64,000 nt of DNA from Vespa crabro (lineage: Eukaryota > Arthropoda > Insecta > Hymenoptera > Vespidae). The notes beneath the pieces were generated by a model that was not told the DNA's origin, did not search any database, and was given only the letters and a program-made list of their open reading frames with translations. A program made the position numbers and the translations under genes. The stretch is taken from positions 1-64,000 of the forward strand of contig NW_025813620.1 of NCBI RefSeq assembly GCF_910589235.1, in the 5' to 3' direction. The first letter of the stretch is position 1; every line of letters begins with the position of its first letter. Shown in pieces: positions 42,693 through 57,714 of this stretch.

Positions 42693-45600
42693 TTATATTC
42701 TTGTTATATTCTTTATTCTGCATCGATAGAATATAAAATCAATGAAATTGAACGAGATTTCAAGTTTTCGTTTTTCGACGATACGCGTATATGAGCGAAA
42801 AATCGTATATACGATATGAAAGAATGTTAAAAACTTTGATTCCAATATAAAATAGATGTTTGATCTTATGAAATGCAATGTTCTGAATCGATTGGTAGCA
42901 TTTTTCTAACTGTGGCACAAGTATTATTAAAGATTTCACGATTTTATCTTCGCATATACCGAAATTCGCGAATGTCGATTACGTTTTTCGAAAATTATCA
43001 TATGAAAACGCGTATTTAAACAAAGTAAAAACGTTATATTCTTGTTATATTCTTTATTCTGCATCGATAGAATATAAAATCATTGAAATTGAACGAGATT
43101 TCAAGTTTTCGTTTTTCGACGATACGCGTATATGAGCGAAAAATCGTATATACGATATGAAAGAATGTTAAAAACTTTGATTCCAATATAAAATAGATGT
43201 TTGATCTTATGAAATGCAATGTTCTGAATCGATTGGTAACATTTTTCATACTGTGGCACAAGTATTATTAAAGATTTCACGATTTTATCTTCGCATATAC
43301 CGAAATTCGCGTATGTCGATTACGTTTTTCGACAATTATCATATGAAAACGCGTATTTAAACATAGTAAAAACGTTATATTCTTGTTATATTCTTTATTC
43401 TGCATCGATAGAATATAAAATCATTGAAATTGAACGAGATTTCAAGTTTTCGTTTTTCGACGATACGCGTATATGAGCGAAAAATCGTATATACGATATG
43501 AAAGAATGTTAAAAACTTTGATTCCAATATAAAATAGATGTTTGATCTTATGAAATGCAATGTTCTGAATCGATTGGTAACATTTTTCTAACTGTGGCAC
43601 AAGTATTATTAAAGATTTCACGATTTTATCTTCGCACATACCGAAATTCGCGTATGTCGATTACGTTTTTCGACAATTATCATATGAAAACGCGTATTTA
43701 AACATAGTAAAAACGTTATATTCTTGTTATATTCTTTATTCTGCATCGATAGAATATAAAATCATTGAAATTGAACGAGATTTCAAGTTTTCGTTTTTCG
43801 ACGATACGCGTATATGAGCGAAAAATCGTATATACGATATGAAAGAATGTTAAAAACTTTGATTCCAATATAAAATAGATGATTGATCTTATGAAATGCA
43901 ATGTTCTGAATCGATTGGTAACATTTTTCTAACTGTGGCACAAGTATTTTTAAAGATTTCACGATTTTATCTTCGCATATACCGAAATTCGCGTATGTCG
44001 ATTACGTTTTTCGACAATTATCATATGAAAACGCGTATTTAAACATAGTAAAAACGTTATATTCTTGTTATATTCTTTATTCTGCATCGATAGAATATAA
44101 AATCATTGAAATTGAACGAGATTTCAAGTTTTCGTTTTTCGACGATACGCGTATATGAGCGAAAAATCGTATATACGATATGAAAGAATGTTAAAAACTT
44201 TGATTCCAATATAAAATAGATGTTTGATCTTATGAAATGCAATGTTCTGAATCGATTGGTAGCATTTTTCTAACTGTGGCACAAGTATTATTAAAGATTT
44301 CACGATTTTATCTTCGCATATACCGAAATTCGCGAATGTCGATTACGTTTTTCGACAATTATCATATGAAAACGCGTATTTAAACAAAGTAAAAACGTTA
44401 TATTCTTGTTATATTCTTTATTCTGCATCGATAGAATATAAAATCATTGAAATTGAACGAGATTTCAAGTTTTCGTTTTTCGACGATACGCGTATATGAG
44501 CGAAAAATCGTATATACGATATGAAAGAATGTTAAAAACTTTGATTCCAATATAAAATAGATGTTTGATCTTATGAAATGCAATGTTCTGAATCGATTGG
44601 TAGCATTTTTCTAACTGTGGCACAAGTATTATTAAAGATTTCACGATTTTATCTTCGCATATACCGAAATTCGCGAATGTCGATTACGTTTTTCGACAAT
44701 TATCATATGAAAACGCGTATTTAAACAAAGTAAAAACGTTATATTCTTGTTATATTCTTTATTCTGCATCGATAGAATATAAAATCATTGAAATTGAACG
44801 AGATTTCAAGTTTTCGTTTTTCGACGATACGCGTATATGAGCGAAAAATCGTATATACGATATGAAAGAATGTTAAAAACTTTGATTCCAATATAAAATA
44901 GATGTTTGATCTTATGAAATGCAATGTTCTGAATCGATTGGTAACATTTTTCTAACTGTGGCACAAGTATTATTAAAGATTTCACGATTTTATCTTCGCA
45001 TATACCGAAATTCGCGTATGTCGATTAAGTTTTTCGACAATTATCATATGAAAACGCGTATTTAAACATAGTAAAAACGTTATATTCTTGTTATATTCTT
45101 TATTCTGCATCGATAGAATATAAAATCATTGAAATTGAACGAGATTTCAAGTTTTCGTTTTTCGACGATACGCGTATATGAGCGAAAAATCGTATATACG
45201 ATATGAAAGAATGTTAAAAACTTTGATTCCAATATAAAATAGATGATTGATCTTATGAAATGCAATGTTCTGAATCGATTGGTAACATTTTTCTAACTGT
45301 GGCACAAGTATTATTAAAGATTTCACGATTTTATCTTCGCATATACCGAAATTCGCGTATGTCGATTACGTTTTTCGACAATTATCATATGAAAACGCGT
45401 ATTTAAACATAGTAAAAACGTTATATTCTTGTTATATTCTTTATTCTGCATCGATAGAATATAAAATCAATGAAATTGAACGAGATTTCAAGTTTTCGTT
45501 TTTCGACGATACGCGTATATGAGCGAAAAATCGTATATACGATATGAAAGAATGTTAAAAACTTTGATTCCAATATAAAATAGATGATTGATCTTATGAA

Positions 45601-45760
45601 ATGCAATGTTCTGAATCGATTGGTAACATTTTTCTAACTGTGGCACAAGTATTTTTAAAGATTTCACGATTTTATCTTCGCATATACCGAAATTCGCGTA
45701 TGTCGATTACGTTTTTCGACAATTATCATATGAAAACGCGTATTTAAACATAGTAAAAAC
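42693..45760 (+). repeat. Shuffled marked monomers with A270G, T2A, T231A and A298T
   Basis: A270G at 42898, 44262 and 44603 is each time followed by T2A and then T54A in the next monomer; the last two are adjacent, a single-monomer duplication. T231A marks the monomers around 43716, 45080 and 45421, and A298T (43949, 45654) accompanies two of these. The markers reappear in changing combinations rather than a fixed order, which suggests several overlapping exchange or conversion events. Confidence 0.7.
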
Positions 45761-46719
45761 GTTATATTCTTGTTATATTCTTTATTCTGCATCGATAGAA
45801 TATAAAATCAATGAAATTGAACGAGATTTCAAGTTTTCGTTTTTCGACGATACGCGTATATGAGCGAAAAATCGTATATACGATATGAAAGAATGTTAAA
45901 AACTTTGATTCCAATATAAAATAGATGTTTGATCTTATGAAATGCAATGTTCTGAATCGATTGGTAACATTTTTCTAACTGTGGCACAAGTATTATTAAA
46001 GATTTCACGATTTTATCTTCGCATATACCGAAATTCGCGTATGTCGATTACGTTTTTCGACAATTATCATATGAAAACGCGTATTTAAACAAAGTAAAAA
46101 CGTTATATTCTTGTTATATTCTTTATTCTGCATCGATAGAATATAAAATCATTGAAATTGAACGAGATTTCAAGTTTTCGTTTTTCGACGATACGCGTAT
46201 ATGAGCGAAAAATCGTATATACGATATGAAAGAATGTTAAAAACTTTGATTCCAATATAAAATAGATGTTTGATCTTATGAAATGCAATGTTCTGAATCG
46301 ATTGGTAACATTTTTCTAACTGTGGCACAAGTATTATTAAAGATTTCACGATTTTATCTTCGCATATACCGAAATTCGCGTATGTCGATTACGTTTTTCG
46401 ACAATTATCATATGAAAACGCGTATTTAAACATAGTAAAAACGTTATATTCTTGTTATATTCTTTATTCTGCATCGATAGAATATAAAATCATTGAAATT
46501 GAACGAGATTTCAAGTTTTCGTTTTTCGACGATACGCGTATATGAGCGAAAAATCGTATATACGATATGAAAGAATGTTAAAAACTTTGATTCCAATATA
46601 AAATGGATGTTTGATCTTATGAAATGCAATGTTCTGAATCGATTGGTAACATTTTTCTAACTGTGGCACAAGTATTATTAAAGATTTCACGATTTTATCT
46701 TCGCATATACCGAAATTCG

Positions 46720-48675
46720 CGTATTTCGATTACGTTTTTCGACAATTATCATATGAAAACGCGTATTTAAACATAGTAAAAACGTTATATTCTTGTTATA
46801 TTCTTTATTCTGCATCGATAGAATATAAAATCATTGAAATTGAACGAGATTTCAAGTTTTCGTTTTTCGACGATACGCGTATATGAGCGAAAAATCGTAT
46901 ATACGATATGAAAGAATGTTAAAAACTTTGATTCCAATATAAAATAGATGTTTGATCTTATGAAATGCAATGTTCTGAATCGATTGGTAACATTTTTCTA
47001 ACTGTGGCACAAGTATTATTAAAGATTTCACGATTTTATCTTCGCATATACCGAAATTCGCGTATGTCGATTACGTTTTTCGACAATTATCATATGAAAA
47101 CGCGTACTTAAACATAGTAAAAACGTTATATTCTTGTTATATTCTTTATTCTGCATCGATAGAATATAAAATCATTGAAATTGAACGAGATATCAAGTTT
47201 TCGTTTTTCGACGATACGCGTATATGAGCGAAAAATCGTATATACGATATGAAGGAATGTTAAAAACTTTGATTCCAATATAAAATAGATGTTTGATCTT
47301 ATGAAATGCAATGTTCTGAATCGATTGGTAACATTTTTCTAACTGTGGCACAAGTATTATTAAAGATTTCACGATTTTATCTTCGCATATACCGAAATTC
47401 GCGTATGTCGATTACGTTTTTCGACAATTATCATATGAAAACGCGTATTTAAACATAGTAAAAACGTTATATTCTTGTTATATTCTTTATTCTGCATCGA
47501 TAGAATATAAAATCATTGAAATTGAACGAGATTTCAAGTTTTCGTTTTTCGACGATACGCGTATATGAGCGAAAAATCGTATATACGATATGAAAGAATG
47601 TTAAAAACTTTGATTCCAATATAAAATAGATGTTTGATCTTATGAAATGCAATGTTCTGAATCGATTAGTAACATTTTTCTAACTGTGGCACAAGTATTA
47701 TTAAAGATTTCACGATTTTATCTTCGCATATACCGAAATTCGCGTATGTCGATTACGTTTTTCGACAATTATCATATGAAAACGCGTATTTAAACAAAGT
47801 AAAAACGTTATATTCTTGTTATATTCTTTATTCTGCATCGATAGAATATAAAATCATTGAAATTGAACGAGATTTCAAGTTTTCGTTTTTCGACGATACG
47901 CGTATATGAGCGAAAAATCGTATATACGATATGAAAGAATGTTAAAAACTTTGATTCCAATATAAAATAGATGTTTGATCTTATGAAATGCAATGTTCTG
48001 AATCGATTGGTAACATTTTTCTAACTGTGGCACAAGTATTATTAAAGATTTCACGATTTTATCTTCGCATATACCGAAATTCGCGTATGTCGATTACGTT
48101 TTTCGACAATTATCATATGAAAACGCGTATTTAAACATAGTAAGAACGTTATATTCTTGTTATATTCTTTATTCTGCATCGATAGAATATAAAATCATTG
48201 AAATTGAACGAGATTTCAAGTTTTCGTTTTTCGACGATACGCGTATATGAGCGAAAAATCGTATATACGATATGAAAGAATGTTAAAAACTTTGATTCCA
48301 ATATAAAATAGATGTTTGATCTTATGAAATGCAATGTTCTGAATCGATTGGTAACATTTTTCTAACTGTGGCACAAGTATTATTAAAGATTTCACGATTT
48401 TATCTTCGCATATACCGAAATTCGCGTATGTCGATTACGTTTTTCGACAATTATCATATGAAAACGCGTATTTAAACATAGTAAAAACGTTATATTCTTG
48501 TTATATTCTTTATTCTGCATCGATAGAATATAAAATCATTGAAATTGAACGAGATTTCAAGTTTTCGTTTTTCGACGATACGCGTATATGAGCGAAAATT
48601 CGTATATACGATATGAAAGAATGTTAAAAACTTTGATTCCAATATAAAATAGATGTTTGATCTTATGAAATGCAA
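46720..48675 (+). repeat. Unit D, partial third copy
   Basis: G5T (46725), T54A (near 47795), A60G (48144) and A174T (48599) each lie exactly 11253 bp (33 monomers) from copy 1. It retains the T54A monomer, so it resembles copy 1 rather than copy 2, but lacks A193T and carries a G266A near 47669 and several private changes near 47107-47254. Confidence 0.8.
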
Positions 48676-49853
48676 TGTTCTGAATCGATTGGTAACATTT
48701 TTCTAACTGTGGCACAAGTATTATTAAAGATTTCACGATTTTATCTTCGCATATACCGAAATTCGCGTATGTCGATTACGTTTTTCGACAATTATCATAT
48801 GAAAACGCGTATTTAAACAAAGTAAAAACGTTATATTCTTGTTATATTCTTTATTCTGCATCGATAGAATATAAAATCATTGAAATTGAACGAGATTTCA
48901 AGTTTTCGTTTTTCGACGATACGCGTATATGAGCGAAAAATCGTATATACGATATGAAAGAATGTTAAAAACTTTGATTCCAATATAAAATAGATGTTTG
49001 ATCTTATGAAATGCAATGTTCTGAATCGATTGGTAACATTTTTCTAACTGTGGCACAAGTATTATTAAAGATTTCACGATTTTATCTTCGCATATACCGA
49101 AATTCGCGTATGTCGATTACGTTTTTCGACAATTATCATATGAAAACGCGTATTTAAACATAGTAGAAACGTTATATTCTTGTTATATTCTTTATTCTGC
49201 ATCGATAGAATATAAAATCATTGAAATTGAACGAGATTTCAAGTTTTCGTTTTTCGACGATACGCGTATATGAGCGAAAAATCGTATATACGATATGAAA
49301 GAATGTTAAAAACTTTGATTCCAATATAAAATAGATGTTTGATCTTATGAAATGCAATGTTCTGAATGGATTGGTAACATTTTTCTAACTGTGGCACAAG
49401 TATTATTAAAGATTTCACGATTTTATCTTCGCATATACCGAAATTCGCGTATGTCGATTACGTTTTTCGACAATTATCATATGAAAACGCGTATTTAAAC
49501 ATAGTAAAAACGTTATATTCTTGTTATATTCTTTATTCTGCATCGATAGAATATAAAATCATTGAAATTGAACGAGATTTCAAGTTTTCGTTTTTCGACG
49601 ATAAGCGTATATGAGCGAAAAATCGTATATACGATATGAAAGAATGTTAAAAACTTTGATTCCAATATAAAATAGATGTTTGATCTTATGAAATGCAATG
49701 TTCTGAATCGATTGGTAACATTTTTCTAACTGTGGCACAAGTATTATTAAAGATTTCACGATTTTATCTTCGCATATACCGAAATTCGCGTATGTCGATT
49801 ACGTTTTTCGACAATTATCATATGAAAACGCGTATTTAAACATAGTAAAAACG

Positions 49854-51899
49854 TTATATTCTTGTTATATTCTTTATTCTGCATCGATAGAATATAAAAT
49901 CATTGAAATTGAACGAGATTTCAAGTTTTCGTTTTTCGACGATACGCGTATATGAGCGAAAAATCGTATATACGATATGAAAGAATGTTAAAAACTTTGA
50001 TTCCAATATAAAATAGATGTTTGATCTTATGAAATGCAATGTTCTGAATCGATTGGTAACATTTTTATAACTGTGGCACAAGTATTATTAAAGATTTCAC
50101 GATTTTATCTTCGCATATACCGAAATTCGCGTATGTCGATTACGTTTTTCGACAATTATCATATGAAAACGCGTATTTAAACATAGTAAAAACGTTATAT
50201 TCTTGTTATATTCTTTATTCTGCATCGATAGAATATAAAATCATTGAAATTGAACGAGATTTCAAGTTTTCGTTTTTCGACGATACGCGTATATGAGCGA
50301 AAAATCGTATATACGATATGAAAGAATGTTAAAAACTTTGATTCCTATATAAAATAGATGTTTGATCTTATGAAATGCAATGTTCTGAATCGATTGGTAA
50401 CATTTTTCTAACTGTGGCACAAGTATTATTAAAGATTTCACGATTTTATCTTCGCATATACCGAAATTCGCGTATGTCGATTACGTTTTTCGACAATTAT
50501 CATATGAAAACGCGTATTTAAACATAGTAAAAACGTTATATTCTTGTTATATTCTTTATTCTGCATCGATAGAATATAAAATCATTGAAATTGAACGAGA
50601 TTTCAAGTTTTCGTTTTTCGACGATACGCGTATATAAGCGAAAAATCGTATATACGATATGAAAGAATGTTAAAAACTTTGATTCCAATATAAAATAGAT
50701 GTTTGATCTTATGAAATGCAATGTTCTGAATCGATTGGTAACATTTTTCTAACTGTGGCACAAGTATTATTAAAGATTTCACGATTTTATCTTCGCATAT
50801 ACCGAAATTCGCGTATGTCGATTACGTTTTTCGACAATTATCATATGAAAACGCGTATTTAAACATAGTAAAAACGTTATATTCTTGTTATATTCTTTAT
50901 TCTGCATCGATAGAATATAAAATCATTGAAATTGAACGAGATTTCAAGTTTTCGTTTTTCGACGATACGCGTATATGAGCGAAAAATCGTATATACGATA
51001 TGAAAGAATGTTAAAAACTTTGATTCCAATATAAAATAGATGTTTGATCTTATGAAATGCAATGTTCTGAATCGATTGGTAGCATTTTTCTAACTGTGGC
51101 ACAAGTATTATTAAAGATTTCACGATTTTATCTTCGCATATACCGAAATTCGCGTATGTCGATTACGTTTTTCGACAATTATCATATGAAAACGCAAATT
51201 TAAACAAAGTAAAAACGTTATATTCTTGTTATATTCTTTATTCTGCATCGATAGAATATAAAATCATTGAAATTGAACGAGATTTCAAGTTTTCGTTTTT
51301 CGACGATACGCGTATATGAGCGAAAAATCGTATATACGATATGAAAGAATGTTAAAAACTTTGATTCCAATATAAAATAGATGTTTGATCTTATGAAATG
51401 CAATGTTCTGAATCGATTGGTAACATTTTTCTAACTGTGGCACAAGTATTATTAAAGATTTCACGATTTTATCTTCGCATATACCGAAATTCGCGTATGT
51501 CGATTACGTTTTTCGACAATTATCATATGAAAACGCGTATTTGAACATAGTAAAAACGTTATATTCTTGTTATATTCTTTATTCTGCATCGATAGAATAT
51601 AAAATCATTGAAATTGAACGAGATTTCAAGTTTTCGTTTTTGGACGATACGCGTATATGAGCGAAAAATCGTATATACGATATGAAAGAATGTTAAAAAC
51701 TTTGATTCCAATATAAAATAGATGTTTGATCTTATGAAATGCAATGTTCTGAATCGATTGGTAACATTTTTCTAACTGTGGCACAAGTATTATTAAAGAT
51801 TTCACGATTTTATCTTCGCATATACCGAAATTCGCGTATGTCGATTACGTTTTTCGACAATTATCATATGAAAACGCGTATTTAAACATAGTAAAAACG
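49854..51899 (+). repeat. Segmental duplication H, copy 1 (offset 13 monomers)
   Basis: Markers shared with 54287-56332 at exactly 4433 bp: C278A (50067), G165A (50636), A270G (51082), T54A (near 51203), A49G (51543) and C148G (51642). G165A and C148G occur only in these two blocks. Private changes here include 50346 and an altered acgcgtat motif near 51197. Confidence 0.85.
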
Positions 51900-54286
51900 T
51901 TATATTCTTGTTATATTCTTTATTCTGCATCGATAGAATATAAAATCATTGAAATTGAACGAGATTTCAAGTTTTCGTTTTTCGACGATACGCGTATATG
52001 AGCGAAAAATCGTATATACGATATGAAAGAATGTTAAAAACTTTGATTCCAATATAAAATAGATGTTTGATCTTATGAAATGCAATGTTCTGAATCGATT
52101 GGTAACATTTTTCATACTGTGGCACAAGTATTATTAAAGATTTCACGATTTTATCTTCGCATATACCGAAATTCGCGTATGTCGATTACGTTTTTCGACA
52201 ATTATCATATGAAAACGCGTATTTAAACATAGTAAAAACGTTATATTCTTGTTATATTCTTTATTCTGCATCGATAGAATATAAAATCATTGAAATTGAA
52301 CGAGATTTCAAGTTTTCGTTTTTCGACGATACGCGTATATGAGCGAAAAATCGTATATACGATATGAAAGAATGTTAAAAACTTTGATTCCAATATAAAA
52401 TAGATGTTTGATCTTATGAAATGCAATGTTCTGAATCGATTGGTAACATTTTTCTAACTGTGGCACAAGTATTATTAAAGATTTCACGATTTTATCTTCG
52501 CATATACCGAAATTCGCGTATGTCGATTACGTTTTTCGACAATTATCATATGAAAACGCGTATTTAAACATAGTAAAAACGTTATATTCTTGTTATATTC
52601 TTTATTCTGCATCGATAGAATATAAAATCATTGAAATTGAACGAGATTTCAAGTTTTCGTTTTTCGACGATACGCGTATATGAGCGAAAAATCGTATATA
52701 CGATATGAAAGAATGTTAAAAACTTTGATTCCAATATAAAATAGATGTTTGATCTTATGAAATGCAATGTTCTGAATCGATTGGTAACATTTTTCTAACT
52801 GTGGCACAAGTATTATTAAAGATTTCACGATTTTATCTTCGCATATACCGAAATTCGCGTATGTCGATTACGTTTTTCGACAATTATCATATGAAAACGC
52901 GTATTTAAACATAGTAAAAACGTTATATTCTTGTTATATTCTTTATTCTGCATCGATAGAATATAAAATCATTGAAATTGAACGAGATTTCAAGTTTTCG
53001 TTTTTCGACGATACGCGTATATGAGCGAAAAATCGTATATACGATATGAAAGAATGTTAAAAACTTTGATTCCAATATAAAATAGATGTTTGATCTTATG
53101 AAATGCAATGTTCTGAATCGATTGGTAACATTTTTCTAACTGTGGCACAAGTATTATTAAAGATTTCACGATTTTATCTTCGCATATACCGAAATTCGCG
53201 TATGTCGATTACGTTTTTCGACAATTATCATATGAAAACGCGTATTTAAACATAGTAAAAACGTTATATTCTTGTTATATTCTTTATTCTGCATCGATAG
53301 AATATAAAATCATTGAAATTGAACGAGATTTCAAGTTTTCGTTTTTCGACGATACGCGTATATGAGCGAAAAATCGTATATACGATATGAAAGAATGTTA
53401 AAAACTTTGATTCCAATATAAAATAGATGTTTGATCTTATGAAATGCAATGTTCTGAATCGATTGGTAACATTTTTCTAACTGTGGCACAAGTATTATTA
53501 AAGATTTCACGATTTTATCTTCGCATATACCGAAATTCGCGTATGTCGATTACGTTTTTCGACAATTATCATATGAAAACGCGTATTTAAACAAAGTAAA
53601 AACGTTATATTCTTGTTATATTCTTTATTCTGCATCGATAGAATATAAAATCATTGAAATTGAACGAGATTTCAAGTTTTCGTTTTTCGACGATACGCGT
53701 ATATGAGCGAAAAATCGTATATACGATATGAAAGAATGTTAAAAACTTTGATTCCAATATAAAATAGATGTTTGATCTTATGAAATGCAATGTTCTGAAT
53801 CGATTGGTAACATTTTTCTAACTGTGGCACAAGTATTATTAAAGATTTCACGATTTTATCTTCGCATATACCGAAATTCGCGTATGTCGAATACGTTTTT
53901 CGACAATTATCATATGAAAACGCGTATTTAAACATAGTAAAAACGTTATATTCTTGTTATATTCTTTATTCTGCATCGATAGAATATAAAATCATTGAAA
54001 TTGAACGAGATTTCAAGTTTTCGTTTTTCGACGATACGCGTATATGAGCGAAAAATCGTATATACGATATGAAAGAATGTTAAAAACTTTGATTCCAATA
54101 TAAAATAGATGTTTGATCTTATGAAATGCAATGTTCTGAATCGATTGGTAACATTTTTCTAACTGTGGCACAAGTATTATTAAAGATTTCACGATTTTAT
54201 CTTCGCATATACCGAAATTCGCGTATGTCGATTACGTTTTTCGACAATTATCATATGAAAACGCGTATTTAAACATAGTAAAAACG

Positions 54287-56332
54287 TTATATTCTTGTTA
54301 TATTCTTTATTCTGCATCGATAGAATATAAAATCATTGAAATTGAACGAGATTTCAAGTTTTCGTTTTTCGACGATACGCGTATATGAGCGAAAAATCGT
54401 ATATACGATATGAAAGAATGTTAAAAACTTTGATTCCAATATAAAATAGATGTTTGATCTTATGAAATGCAATGTTCTGAATCGATTAGTAACATTTTTA
54501 TAACTGTGGCACAAGTATTATTAAAGATTTCACGATTTTATCTTCGCATATACCGAAATTCGCGTATGTCGATTACGTTTTTCGACAATTATCATATGAA
54601 AACGCGTATTTAAACATAGTAAAAACGTTATATTCTTGTTATATTCTTTATTCTGCATCGATAGAATATAAAATCATTGAAATTGAACGAGATTTCAAGT
54701 TTTCGTTTTTCGACGATACGCGTATATGAGCGAAAAATCGTATATACGATATGAAAGAATGTTACAAACTTTGATTCCAATATGAAATAGATGTTTGATC
54801 TTATGAAATGCAATGTTCTGAATCGATTGGTAACATTTTTCTAACTGTGGCACAAGTATTATTAAAGATTTCACGATTTTATCTTCGCATATACCGAAAT
54901 TCGCGTATGTCGATTACGTTTTTCGACAATTATCATATGAAAACGCGTATTTAAACAAAGTAAAAACGTTATATTCTTGTTATATTCTTTATTCTGCATC
55001 GATAGAATATAAAATCATTGAAATTGAACGAGATTTCAAGTCTTCGTTTTTCGACGATACGCGTATATAAGCGAAAAATCGTATATACGATATGAAAGAA
55101 TGTTAAAAACTTTGATTCCAATATAAAATAGATGTTTGATCTTATGAAATGCAATGTTCTGAATCGATTGGTAACATTTTTCTAACTGTGGCACAAGTAT
55201 TATTAAAGATTTCACGATTTTATCTTCGCATATACCGAAATTCGCGTATGTCGATTACGTTTTTCGACAATTATCATATGAAAACGCGTATTTAAACATA
55301 GTAAAAACGTTATATTCTTGTTATATTCTTTATTCTGCATCGATAGAATATAAAATCAATGAAATTGAACGAGATTTCAAGTTTTCGTTTTTCGACGATA
55401 CGCGTATATGAGCGAAAAATCGTATATACGATATGAAAGAATGTTAAAAACTTTGATTCCAATATAAAATAGATGTTTGATCTTATGAAATGCAATGTTC
55501 TGAATCGATTGGTAGCATTTTTCTAACTGTGGCACAAGTATTATTAAAGATTTCACGATTTTATCTTCGCATATACCGAAATTCGCGTATGTCGATTACG
55601 TTTTTCGACAATTATCATATGAAAACGCGTATTTAAACAAAGTAAAAACGTTATATTCTTGTTATATTCTTTATTCTGCATCGATAGAATATAAAATCAT
55701 TGAAATTGAACGAGATTTCAAGTTTTCGTTTTTCGACGATACGCGTATATGAGCGAAAAATCGTATATACGATATGAAAGAATGTTAAAAACTTTGATTC
55801 CAATATAAAATAGATGTTTGATCTTATGAAATGCAATGTTCTGAATCGATTGGTAACATTTTTCTAACTGTGGCACAAGTATTATTAAAGATTTCACGAT
55901 TTTATCTTCGCATATACCGAAATTCGCGTATGTCGATTACGTTTTTCGACAATTATCATATGAAAACGCGTATTTGAACATAGTAAAAACGTTATATTCT
56001 TGTTATATTCTTTATTCTGCATCGATAGAATATAAAATCATTGAAATTGAACGAGATTTCAAGTTTTCGTTTTTGGACGATACGCGTATATGAGCGAAAA
56101 ATCGTATATACGATATGAAAGAATGTTAAAAACTTTGATTCCAATATAAAATAGATGTTTGATCTTATGAAATGCAATGTTCTGAATCGATTGGTAACAT
56201 TTTTCTAACTGTGGCACAAGTATTATTAAAGATTTCACGATTTTATCTTCGCATATACCGAAAGTCGCGTATGTCGATTACGTTTTTCGACAATTATCAT
56301 ATGAAAACGCGTATTTAAACATAGTAAAAACG
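54287..56332 (+). repeat. Segmental duplication H, copy 2
   Basis: Partner of 49854-51899: C278A (54500), G165A (55069), A270G (55515), T54A (near 55636), A49G (near 55976) and C148G (near 56075). It has more private changes than copy 1 (G266A, two changes near 54765-54784, an extra T54A, a c near 55042 and T114A), so it is older or more mixed than duplication A. Confidence 0.85.
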
Positions 56333-57714
56333 TTATATTCTTGTTATATTCTTTATTCTGCATCGATAGAATATAAAATCATTGAAATTGAACGAGATTT
56401 CAAGTTTTCGTTTTTCGACGATACGCGTATATGAGCGAAAAATCGTATATACGATATGAAAGAATGTTAAAAACTTTGATTCCAATATAAAATAGATGTT
56501 TGATCTTATGAAATGCAATGTTCTGAATCGATTGGTAACATTTTTCTAACTGTGGCACAAGTATTATTAAAGATTTCACGATTTTATCTTCGCATATACC
56601 GAAATTCGCGTATGTCGATTACGTTTTTCGACAATTATCATATGAAAACGCGTATTTAAACATAGTAAAAACGTTATATTCTTGTTATATTCTTTATTCT
56701 GCATCGATAGAATATAAAATCATTGAAATTGAACGAGATTTCAAGTTTTCGTTTTTCGACGATACGCGTATATGAGCGAAAAATCGTATATACGATATGA
56801 AAGAATGTTAAAAACTTTGATTCCAATATAAAATAGATGTTTGATCTTATGAAATGCAATGTTCTGAATCGATTGGTAACATTTTTCTAACTGTGGCACA
56901 TGTATTATTAAAGATTTCACGATTTTATCTTCGCATATACCGAAATTCGCGTATGTCGATTACGTTTTTCGACAATTATCATATGAAAACGCGTATTTAA
57001 ACATAGTAAAAACGTTATATTCTTGTTATATTCTTTATTCTGCATCGATAGACTATAAAATCATTGAAATTGAACGAGATTTCAAGTTTTCGTTTTTCGA
57101 CGATACGCGTATATGAGCGAAAAATCGTATATACGATATGAAAGAATGTTAAAAACTTTGATTCCAATATAAAATAGATGTTTGATCTTATGAAATGCAA
57201 TGTTCTGAATCGATTGGTAACATTTTTCTAACTGTGGCACAAGTATTATTAAAGATTTCACGATTTTATCTTCGCATATACCGAAATTCGCGTATGTCGA
57301 TTACGTTTTTCGACAATTATCATATGAAAACGCGTATTTAAACAAAGTAAAAACGTTATATTCTTGTTATATTCTTTATTCTGCATCGATAGAATATAAA
57401 ATCATTGAAATTGAACGAGATTTCAAGTTTTCGTTTTTCGACGATACGCGTATATGAGCGAAAAATCGTATATACGATATGAAAGAATGTTAAAAACTTT
57501 GATTCCAATATAAAATAGATGTTTGATCTTATGAAATGCAATGTTCTGAATCGATTGGTAACATTTTTCTAACTGTGGCACAAGTATTATTAAAGATTTC
57601 ACGATTTTATCTTCGCATATACCGAAATTCGCGTATGTCGATTACGTTTTTCGACAATTATCATATGAAAACGCGTATTTGAACATAGTAAAAACGTTAT
57701 ATTCTCGTTATATT

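Noticed and set aside
53672..53935. An 87-codon minus-strand open frame in another phase (and a shorter one at 43442-43639)
   Set aside because: Created by single private substitutions in one monomer each (such as the change near 53890); not shared by the array.
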